Assembly (NCBI GenBank): GCA_024500155.1
Contig: CM044858.1
Location: 30,905,786-30,969,785 of the forward strand
DNA from: Chenopodium formosanum
Taxonomy: Eukaryota; Streptophyta; Magnoliopsida; Caryophyllales; Amaranthaceae
Reading direction: 5' to 3'
Length of the DNA stretch: 64,000 nucleotides
This document shows positions 55,292 through 64,000 of this stretch, in pieces (the first letter of the stretch is position 1; each line of letters starts with the position of its first letter). The translations under genes and the position numbers were made by a program. Below the pieces are notes generated by a model. It did not search any database. It was not told the origin of the DNA and saw nothing but the letters and a program-made list of their open reading frames with translations.

Positions 55292-58200
55292 TTACCAGCG
55301 ACCCAGCTGTTCAACCAGGCGGTTTTCTATCTCCATCCTCTTCTTCATCACAGTTGCATACTTAGATACCAAAGTAGGATCTCCAGCCTCGACAGAGAGC
55401 TTGGAGTTTAATGATGTCTTTTCCAACTTGTTTTTGTACATGGATTCAAAGGGAACAAAGCTACCCTTTGCATTGCACAGCCAACCATGTGCAGCCCTGA
55501 GTGCAGCGCCTAATGATGCTGAATCTGTTTACGAATAATGAATACAAACAAGAATGTTGTAATAAGCAGTCAGAAGACTATGTATTGCATTTCAGAACAA
55601 TTGCAAATGAAGTTATAAAGTGTTAGCACGCAATAGAACAAACCAAGTCAGATGAAAAAAAAAAAAAAAAAAAAAAACTGCTCATTCTAACCCCTTGTCA
55701 GCTCTGTGTTTCAACCATCAAAGTTAAAAATCTAGTCTACAACCATCATGCAAATAGCAACACCTACTAGTATTCTAATATTATCAAGCTATTAAATTTT
55801 CTTAAGGCATAACAACTCTCAAACTTTGAATAGGTTCCAAGCTGTTTGCACCCCCATTGCAGCAAGGATCTATTGCCACCTTATCCTTTAAGTCTCAAAA
55901 CAAGCATGAAAACTCAAGAAAAAACAAAAGAGACCGACCAAAGGAACAGTTTAATGTAAACTTGAAGGAATATATCGCACTTAAGGAGCCTTGACTACCT
56001 AATGACTAGGTCCTTTCAATGTAGTAACATTATATATTAAATTTTAGGACTTGCCTGGCCTTTCAACGGTGTAAATACCACAGCCAAATATAGAAGCTAA
56101 GGAGCCAAGAATGCACTCATTGGCTGATGCTCCACCAGTAGCTATCAACCGTCTAGGAGGGAAAGGCATACCGAATCTTTCAACATGAGCTCGCATAGAG
56201 AGAAACTGGCCCTCAACCACAGCTCGAACCTGCAAATAGTCGGAGGGATGATGACCTTGTGCACAAAAGTATGACAGTCAATAACAGAAAACAATACTAA
56301 CCTCAGAAGGGGCATCAAACTCATTTACTTCATGTTCAACCACATCATCAACGGTATCGCCGGTGAATTTTTTGAGTATATACCGGTGGTAACCAACTGA
56401 AAAAAAAATAAATTATGGTCAAATTAAAACATCAAGCACCAACTAGATTTTGGCTCATTTTTCATCAAATCTGGGTCATCTCTCTTTCCTATTTGTCAAC
56501 CTCCTCCTCCCCCATGTCCTCCCCAAGGCATGAAACTCCACAGTTAGTAGTGTAAAAAGTGAATTTATCTAGCTACAAAATTTATCTAATATACAAAAGA
56601 TACTAAACTCATTTTACTGCAATATAATCATACAAAATATCAAATTTCTCTCATATGATCTATACAGAAATGCTGAAAAACTCACCTGGTAAAGGAGGAA
56701 GAATTTCATGGTCCTTGTAATAGAAACCTAGCTTTCCATCTACAGAATACCAATTGTAAGTCACATAATTTTTTTTTTTTTTAAGAATTGTAAATCACAT
56801 AATTGTTACAATTTGTGTATCAACAAATCAACTTATGAAAAAAATCACCAACCATTAAGTGGAGGTGTTCGCTGAAGATATCTGTTGAAAACATCCCACG
56901 ACTTCTCTGCGTACTGATTACGGATATCTGGCACCAATTATGATAATTATTACATGCTACCACATGCCCCAGCATTATATATAGAGTACTAGAACAGAGA
57001 GCATTCTACCTTCACGAGTAAGTGACCCATTCTTGTAGCAGAGCATAACCATAAAACCTTTTGTATCCACAGGATTAGGGAAAACATGACCTTCTAAACG
57101 AGGTTGTGGCTCATCAGTTATCCCAAATACCTGATTAAAGAATGTAGCATATCCATTAAATGACTATAATAGCAGATCCATCTGGTAAACAAACAGTTCC
57201 CTCTTTTTCTTCTTGTTTTTAGCCCTGCGTGGTACAAATACTAATATAGTTTCCTTATCAACTCACAGTGTCACTTGTCCCAAGACTGATCGCAAGATCA
57301 CCAGGAGTGTTAAGAGTCAGTCCTATAGATCGAAAAAGAGTAATATTAGATACCATGGCACATAATTAATGATTATCTACTTCAGCCAAAAATCTACAAT
57401 CAATACACTAGAGGAATGTGAGTACATACTTTAACATAAAAATTTGTACGTATAGTTCCAAGTAATATAATAAACACACACCAAAATAGTGGACAACACA
57501 AAACATATTTCAGTTTTTGCATACTTGTAATTTCATGAATACAAGATCCACATTTAGGATTGTCAAATCAAGTATTTGAGTCAGGTCATGCTAGTTTAGT
57601 CAAATCAAGTCAATTAGCTCATTAGTCATGTTGGGGAAACCAAGGTCATGTCAGATTTAGCCCTATTGAACTGATCACTATCCTTTCCTATTCTCTCAAC
57701 AAATTGCTTCCATCATCTAAACAATTAACCTCTCATAGCCGAAATCCCAAATCTGTAAGTAATCCTGGGTCTGCAGCCTCTCCATATTGGCTTCGTTTGG
57801 TGAATAGCAGCTTTGCGAATGTATAACAAGTTGATACAGTAATAAGGAATGGCCCAAGACATGAATTGTGAGAACGCTGCTCTTATAAAAATTGGTTTGG
57901 ATTCACCAGAAAATTGATGCCTCTCATACTCAAGAATTATGTCCTTTAAATTTAATCCTCATGATGATAATTTATAATTTCTGTTGAAAAGCTTCTTGGC
58001 ACTAGTTAAGGGTATTGCCAAAACCCACCAATTATATGGTCATACATCAAAACAAAGCAGAACAATCCAGAAAGGTTAAAGAAACTATCATTTGAATTGA
58101 CAATCAACTATAAAATTATAAAGCTCTTTTTCGATCTATGGAGTATCTTTCATTTGGATAGCAAATGAGGATGGGAGGGAATTGGAGGGGAAAGAAATGG

Positions 58201-61200
58201 AAGGATTAAAATATAAGAAATTAATCTCTCCAACAATGGAGAGATTTGGAAAGAAAACTCATCATTCTTCCCTCCCATCCCCTTCCTGTCCCACCCCAAC
58301 CCCTCCCTCCCCTTCTTTTCCTTTCCCTTTCTCCATACAAACACAGTGTGAATAGTTATAATACCAAGAAAAGCAGAAAGAGAGGTAGTTTACTTGCATT
58401 TCTCAATGCAGCATAAATTCATTAGTCAGATCGTATGTCAAATCAAGTAAAATCTAATATTCAAATCTTTTTCATGTAAACAATTTTCCTTCCCAACAAA
58501 AAAAACAGAGGTCAAGTATTACTACACGTGGACCAACTACAATTGTGATTCAGCTCTCCTTGCCAAAGACTTCATGTATGCAAAAAAACCAAAACAGGGA
58601 AACATAAACAAAAACAGAAGATATGGGTACCAAGGTAGTGGTAAAATAAGGCACTCAAAAAGGGATAAGAGACAGAGAAGGAGAGCGTAGGGCTAAAGGG
58701 TATCAGCCTGCATGGGATTTTGAAATTATTTTAAGCTTTTTCTTTCATTCTTTAGGCATTTGTTAGCTAAGTGGAGGTCAGAATATACAGGCCATGGTTA
58801 ATGAACCACAAATTGATATTAAATAGCAATTCTCAAATGTTGCGATTGTTATCTTTGCTCTATAGTATTTATTTTTGTACAATTGTAGTGTTAGCACCAC
58901 AAGAAGTCAAGTGGGGATATAGTAACATTGAATGGTAAGGAGGTGCCCATGAGCGAGTGTTCTTGGGTTGATTTTGGAAAAGAGTAGAGAAATTGACTGA
59001 TGTGTAACCTACAAAATTGAGTGAGGTTGCCACAAAGGGAGAGCGATAACTAGTGTGTGATTGTAGAGTACCTTTGAGTTTAAAGAGAAAATTCTATCAG
59101 ACCCAATCCCCAGCGTTGTTATATGTGCAGGATCTTACTAGGCAGATGGGAGTAGCAGAGATGCGTATGTTTAGATAGATGTGTGAGGGACATCTTAAAG
59201 GGTAAAGAAAGTTGGAGTTGAGTACAAAATCATGGAGAATCAATTGCATTGGCTTCGGCAAGTTAGGCAAAGATCTAAAGACATAACAGTAAGGAAAGTA
59301 GAAAATTAGGGTCAAGGATCTCTAAATCCATAGATGATTTGGATGTAACTATGGAAGGAGTTAAGGACATGAAAAAGTTAGGTTCCAGGGTCATACAACC
59401 TTGAAAACAAGGGAATGGAAAAGAGTCTTTGACAGACTAAGGGTTTGTTCCATTCACTTGATTTTCTATGGAAGGAGTTAAGGACATGAAAAAGTTAGGT
59501 TCCAGGTTCATACAACATTGAAAACAAGGGAATGGAAAAGAGTGTTATTTGTTTTGTCGATTTGGGTTGCATGGTTGAAGGTGTTTGACAGACTAAGGGT
59601 AACCCTTTTACATATACTTATTTTAGTTGTAATTTGAACTCGGGTAACCCTTTTCAACTTTGAACAAAACTTATTTTTCCTGAACTTATCTTATCTAAAT
59701 TAATGACACCTGAAATAAGTGAAAATAAGGTGAACAAAACATAGCCTAAGTAGATTATGGAAATAGAGTCTCATAAGTTGAAACACGGAGACAGGCATTC
59801 AAGAAACAGTATTACTGATACATTAAAATGATTACATACTTGCACACATATATCATTTTTATTTATATGACTGACTACATAACAAAATTTTCAATTCCTT
59901 TCATTTCTCTTAAATTTCTTTCCACCAATATGTAGTCAATAAATTTCAAATATGCGAATAAAAACTAAAGTATGAGACAAGGATTTCATACCCATTTCAA
60001 CAAGTTAATGTCAGACAAAAATATTTAAGACGAAACAATGTAACATAGCATTATAGACCTATAAGCATTATGTACTTTATTGGTTATTATGGTACCTAAT
60101 AAGCTCATTCAAACATGATCCTTGCTCCTGTTTCTCACCGTATTCATTTCTTAAAACACTTGCAAATGCCCTAATACTAAAATCTGCCCATCATCAATTT
60201 TCTGAGCAGAGCCAACTCCTTAGTAGTGTAGTACTAGTGTAATTTGTCTCTCCAACACACACACACACACACAAAATATAAATAAATAAATAAACCCACA
60301 CAGTAGGCTTAACTTCATGGATTGGATCAAAGGAATATGTTACAGTGTTGTAGAAGCATTTGTATTTAGCCCTGTTTATCAATGCAATAGCTTCAGAGTA
60401 AGCTGTTAATCTAATGCTACAAAAAGATGGAGGAAAATTCCAAAAGTAGGTAAAATATTTTAAATGCTTAAAAAGGGAATCATGGCCAATAGAAACAAAT
60501 AGCAGAAACAAAAAATCAGATCAAAATCAAGAGGATATATACAGATGAATTTTAGATGAAGAATGAAGACTACCTGCAAGGCTATTTGGATTGTCTCCAG
60601 ACCATTGAATAACCAAGCACTTTTTGCTGAACTGATACCTGAAATATATTTAAAAATAAATAAATAATTACACACACAGTAGTTATCACCACAAGTCCAC
60701 AATCACAAGCAATCAAATAGCTGCATCGCCTGCATGCAAGAGAACCTAACAAGCGCAGCAAAGAAACAAATGTAAAAGATTTCACACATCAATTGATTAA
60801 TTCTGCTGAGATACTGCAAGTACAATCTTATACACCTTGCTTATGTACTAGGTCATCTAATAATTAAAATACATGGAGAATTTAAAACTATAATATCTAA
60901 AATCTACTTCCAAAACCTTAGAGAACATGAGGGTCCTTATTCTTCCTTAAAAATTAATAATAGAAACCAACCTTATTTACTATAAGACTTTGGCTGATCA
61001 TGGAACATGACCACCCCTCTGCTATGAAAAATAATAACAGATTCAACACTTCTTGTTACCAACTTGCAGTCACAAAATCCAAAAATTAGATTTTTTTTTT
61101 CCCACTATCTTTCATTTCTGGTTTAATTGACAAAAAAGTCATACACACTAACGTCAGGAAGAAAAAACAGGTACCAGCAACCCGTTTTTATATCACATCA

Positions 61201-62526
61201 AACCTTATCATATACAAAGTATAATAAAAGGGAATAAATAGATATCAATAGCAGTATACTAACCTCTCCACAAAATATGAAGCAATTAAACCAGCAACAG
61301 CATATGCAGGAGCAGGTTTTCCAAGCTTTTCCTCCAATGCAGGTGCAGTAGCCTATACCAAGATTGAATTACATAAAGATTAAATCACACAGACATCAAC
61401 AAAATAAAGCACCAAATATGATTCTTGAACATAACGTGTCCAATTGTCAAATTAAAATGTTTAAGCTAATGTAACAGATTGCATACATCTAAAGCCTTTA
61501 TAGACCATGTTCTTTCCTTTATATCCAATAAATTCATTCCAGCACCATCTGTTTCATCAATGCTAGCATAGCCTCCTATAAGAAGAGATGCCATAAACGA
61601 GCTCACAAGTGATATCCTTTCAGTTTGATTGTAGACTTCGGGTTGTGTCTCATATATCCTCCGAATCTGAGGGCCAGTAAATCTTTCATAGGCACGAGAC
61701 CCTGTGAGAGATGATAATTCCTGTGCCCCACCTACAGCCTCCTCAATCTTCCTGCATTGTTCAGTGGTACTACTATCCATCCATATCGGCGATTCCTTAA
61801 TGGAGAAAGCTTCTGCAAATTGTTCTACCAACTGTTTCTTAGGATCCAAAGCCGACAATATCGACAAACTCCCATTCTTCCAATACACACTACCATGCTG
61901 CTGCCCACTTCCAGACACAGCAGCAACCTTTCCAAAATCAATCTTTTTCGACAATTTGTTAAGCATAATATCAAGAGCTTCAACCCACAATAATGTAGGT
62001 GAAACAATCCGGCCATTTACGGAAGGATCACGGTAAACTCCATCCTTAGTTTTATAATGAGGCAATTCAGAATCAAAATGCACAAGCTCAGCTGCAACAG
62101 TATTAAAGTTGGAATCCAATACTGTAGCTTTTAAAGACCTAAAAACAATCAAAAATCAACACAATTCAGCCCATATTCTGTACATTACAACATCCAAACC
62201 AATAAATCATCAAACTAATATAGCCCATTAAAATTAGATAACTAAAATTCCCAAACTTTAATTCAATTTGATTAAAAAATTTAGATAATGTAAGGCCGAT
62301 AACATGATGGATCAAACAAAAATTCCTTAAAATAAAATTACAATATGGGTAGTAAAAATTGGTCAATTAAACTTAAACAAACACAAAATTTTATATAAAT
62401 AAATAATTTTCGACATGGGTACTGAAAATTGGGTGAGAAGAAAGCATATACGAAGCGGAAAACTCACTGAGTAGAACTGTCAAACCCCAGAAAGAAAGAG
62501 TCTTGAGGAAGAGATAAGTCCGTCAT
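55292..62526 (-). CDS. XK2: Xylulose kinase (FGGY family), 11 exons, 557 aa
   Basis: Phosphorylates D-xylulose to xylulose 5-phosphate, probably in the cytosol since there is no transit peptide; the plant XK2 type is also reported to act on 1-deoxy-xylulose. Coding exons (complement): 62468-62526, 61487-62138, 61264-61352, 60574-60638, 57267-57322, 57010-57130, 56853-56927, 56686-56739, 56302-56396, 56055-56229, 55292-55524. They total 1674 nt and give one open frame. Motifs: 'LGFDSSTQ' (13-20, N-terminal phosphate loop), 'GSGQQHG' (96-102, sugar site), 'WMDSST' (139-144), 'DETDGAGMN' (214-222, with a probable catalytic Asp), 'SLGTSDT' (301-307, second phosphate motif), and 'ATGGASANECI' in exon 10 (adenosine motif). 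Start ATG 62526 gives 'MTDLSLPQDSFFLGF', the usual family N-terminus; an upstream in-frame ATG would add an unlikely extension. Intron 10 has a GC donor. Length fits XK2 (about 558 aa). It appears intact. Confidence 0.95.
56053..56056 (-). other. XK2: GC-AG splice donor of XK2 intron 10
   Basis: Exon 10 ends ...GGCCAG and the intron starts GCAAGT, so the donor is CAG|GCAAGT. Using it joins 'IYTVERP' to 'DSASLGAALRAAHG' in frame with acceptor AAACAG at 55525. No GT donor nearby keeps the conserved protein. The other nine introns use GT. Confidence 0.85.
56752..56804 (-). repeat. A-tract mini-retroposon in XK2 intron 7
   Basis: AATTGTAAGTCACATAATT (56752-56770) and AATTGTAAATCACATAATT (56786-56804) match at 18 of 19 positions. 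The insert is T12 plus AAG, or CTT-A12 on the minus strand. It lies between exons 8 and 7, clear of the splice sites. Confidence 0.55.
58147..58350. repeat. Possible MITE with inverted purine/pyrimidine arms, XK2 intron 4
   Basis: A purine arm (GGGAGGGAATTGGAGGGGAA...) and a pyrimidine arm (CCCTCCCTCCCCTTC...) about 130 bp apart form an imperfect inverted repeat with 'TTTGGATAG' and 'CATACAAAC' outer ends. It resembles common plant MITEs, but no target duplication was found. Confidence 0.35.
58925..59600 (+). pseudogene. Decayed RTE LINE fragment in XK2 intron 4
   Basis: On the plus strand the wording tracks the RTE LINE at 25600-26110: 'VPLSLKRKFYQ', 'VAEMRMFR.MCEGHLKG' and 'VTMEGVKDMKKLGS' correspond to 'IPLELKGKFYRIAIRP', 'FTEVRMLTWMCGNTL' and the LINE's C-terminal tail. 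It is antisense to XK2. A 117-bp period duplicates the last part (59351 and 59468, ATGGAAGGAGTTAAGGACAT). Confidence 0.7.
60253..60273. repeat. (CA)n microsatellite in XK2 intron 4
   Basis: About ten CA units followed by an AAAT-rich stretch (AAATAAATAAATAAA). Confidence 0.9.
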
Positions 62527-62780
62527 TGAAGAACCAATTGATCTCGTTGAAGCTCTAATTAATGGGAAACTCAATTTGAATGGGAGAATAATATTTCTAT
62601 GTTCAAATTTAATATATATGATTTGAATTAAGAGGATAAGAACAAGTATAATCAATAAATTCGTGAACTGATTTGGATAAAATCCATATAGTTAGGATAT
62701 GCATTGGTATTTGATCACGATTCACGAATATAGAGATTGGATAAAGTTTGTACATAATCAAAACTAAATCTAATTATCTC
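62527..62780 (-). promoter_or_regulatory. XK2: XK2 proximal promoter and 5' UTR, bounded by hAT
   Basis: Only 254 bp separate the start codon from the hAT element. A TATA-like CATATATATT (62611-62620 on plus) lies about 90 bp before the ATG, and another TATA-like box (ACTATATGG) lies at about 62685-62695. No promoter data exist, so the choice is open. Confidence 0.35.
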
Positions 62781-62918
62781 CAGTGGCGGATCTAGCGGGG
62801 GTTCAGGGGGTTCAGTTGAACCCCGTTAGATCCGGAAAAAAAATTAAAAGTTATTAAAAAAAAAAAAAAAACAGAAAACCTATAAATATAATATCTTAAA
62901 CAAATGTTTAGTACGTTA

Positions 62919-62989
62919 GGCGCTAGCTCAGTTGGTTTAGTGACTTTCACTTGTACCACCAATCACGGGTTCGAAACCCAGGACACGCA
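62919..62989 (+). other. tRNA-like (SINE-head-like) sequence inside the hAT
   Basis: GGCGCTAGCTCAGTTGGTTTA contains a box A (TAGCTCAGTTGG), and GGGTTCGAAACCC 35 bp later is a perfect box B. The D-stem and anticodon stem do not pair well and the acceptor ends do not match, so it is not a functional tRNA gene. It is followed by T-rich sequence. Confidence 0.6.
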
Positions 62990-63344
62990 ATTTTTATTTT
63001 TTTTTCTTTTCTCCCTTTTTTCCCCTGTAACTTTCGACTTTTGTTTTTTTTTTACTTCTTTGTTCTATTCACTGCTGCTTGCTAAACCCTAACTTTCTTC
63101 TCCATTTTTTCTCACTTCTCAAATCTCAAGACTCAAGAGTCAAGCCGTCGGCCGCCGCACACCACGCCTATCGCTGCTGCTCACCGACGAGGCCACGAGG
63201 GTCGAGGGCGACACCGACGATCTACTCGAGGTAACATTCTCTCACTTACTCCCTGTTTTTTCTTTTCAATTTCTGTTTTGAGTTTTTATTTTGAGTTTTG
63301 AGTTTCTTAATTGTTAATATCATAATATTTGATTAATTTGCTGT

Positions 63345-63512
63345 AGTACTAATTAATTTGCAGTAGATGTAGTACTAATTAATTTGTAGTAGATGTAGTA
63401 CTAATTAATTTGTAGTAGATGTAGTACTAAATTACTAATTAATTTTGAGTTTTGAGTTTTGATCTATGAATTATGAATTAATTTGCAGTAGACGTAGTAC
63501 TAATTAATTGTT
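63345..63512. repeat. Minisatellite, unit about 28 bp, in the hAT element
   Basis: Units of TTTGTAGTAGATGTAGTACT plus AATTAATT recur three times in a row and again once after a 'TTTTGAGTTTTGAG' spacer. Confidence 0.75.
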
Positions 63513-63927
63513 TTAAAATTATTGTAGTGTGACCATGAAAAGTATGAAAACTCGAAGAATGCTTTTGTAATTTGCATTTTTTTTTTATTTAGGTATTTTG
63601 ACATTTAATTGATGTTATGTATTGTTGTATCGGATCATTTTATTTTGCAATTTTATTGAAATTTGGACTAATTTTGTTGTTTACTTATGTATTGATATTT
63701 ATTTGAACATTCTATTTTATACTTGTACACCCGATTTATATCCGTGCATTTGGATATCGGGTGTTTGATAAAGTTCGAACCCCCTAGGTCCAATTCCTGG
63801 ATCCGCCACTGATTATCTCCCTCCAATTTTGCTTTTTTTTTAAAAAAATAAAAAATTAAAAATAAAAATAAAAAAATCCTACTCATGGTTGTACACTTGT
63901 ACGTGTAAATCTAATTGCTTTTTTAAA

Positions 63928-63990
63928 AACTTTAGTGTAAATCTTTTTTTTTTTTTTTTTTTTTTTTTGGAAGAACTTGAGTGTAAATCT
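63928..63990 (-). repeat. A-tract mini-retroposon with 17-bp flanking repeats
   Basis: AACTTTAGTGTAAATCT (63928-63944) and AACTTGAGTGTAAATCT (63974-63990) match at 16 of 17 positions. The insert is T24 plus GGAAG, that is CTTCC-A24 on the minus strand. Same format as the sites at 866, 28721, 49214 and 56752. Confidence 0.6.
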
Positions 63991-64000
63991 AATACAGTAG

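Larger units (their letters stand above)
62773..63819. mobile_element. Non-autonomous hAT transposon upstream of XK2
   Basis: ATTATCTC at 62773-62780 and 63812-63819 is an 8-bp duplication. The ends CAGTGGCGGATCTAG and (reverse complement of the right) CAGTGGCGGATCCAG are inverted repeats of the plant hAT style. The 1031-bp body holds a tRNA-like stretch, a GC-rich block at 63145-63235 ending in a splice-donor-like GAG|GTAAC, and a minisatellite. It has no transposase, so it is probably the 5' part of a larger hAT that lost its coding region. Confidence 0.85.

Noticed and set aside
62919..62989. A tRNA gene
   Set aside because: Box A and box B are good, but the D, anticodon and acceptor stems do not pair, and it is inside a hAT element.

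Overview
The window reads as gene-poor, AT-rich nuclear DNA of a flowering plant, probably a eudicot. It has plant L1 and RTE LINEs, Ty1/copia elements primed by initiator-methionine tRNA, Mutator-like and hAT transposons, a Stowaway MITE, tRNA-derived SINEs, and one intron-rich plant gene. No prokaryotic features or CRISPR arrays were seen. I could not assign a species.

Host genes. The only well-supported host gene is on the minus strand at 55292-62526. It is a complete 11-exon xylulose kinase of the FGGY family (557 codons, cytosolic XK2 type), and all splice joints keep one open frame. A 51-codon ORF with a signal-peptide-like start (27926-28081) has a TATA-like box upstream; it is possible but unproven.

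Layout. (1) 1-1.77 kb: AT-rich spacer. (2) 1.77-17.9 kb: a decayed L1 LINE split by a degenerate copia element (4336-11974) and a solo LTR 'A' (13127-17553). LTR A holds a Mutator-like (MULE) fold-back element (13588-15900), which holds a second one (14533-15714). (3) About 18.2-26.28 kb: a decayed RTE LINE split by solo LTR 'B' (18609-20518, same family as A, opposite strand) and solo LTR 'C' (21387-24069). (4) 26.3-34.9 kb: spacer with a Stowaway MITE, SINEs, small inverted-repeat elements carrying tandem repeats, and simple repeats. (5) 34943-51189: a minus-strand copia element with gag, protease, integrase, RT and RNase H remnants, split by solo LTR 'D' (36819-39262) and solo LTR 'E' (40913-48571). 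LTR E contains a young-looking non-coding LTR element 'F' (41914-47200). (6) 52049-53181: another MULE that is almost wholly palindromic. (7) 55.3-62.5 kb: XK2, with a decayed RTE piece in intron 4. (8) 62781-63811: a hAT element 254 bp upstream of the XK2 start codon.

Most insertions were delimited to the base by target-site duplications (GATTT, GCTTT, CTAGG, GGCAT, CCATG, ATATC, GAATG, GGTTT; 9 bp for MULEs; 8 bp for hAT), so their relative order is readable. The most unusual signal is a recurrent class of very short insertions. Each is an A-tract with a 3-6 nt pyrimidine head, flanked by 17-19 bp direct repeats, at 866-918, 28721-28775, 49214-49299, 56752-56804 and 63928-63990, with weaker cases at 706-760 and 51963-52004. 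They look like LINE-machinery products that kept almost nothing except the poly(A) tail.
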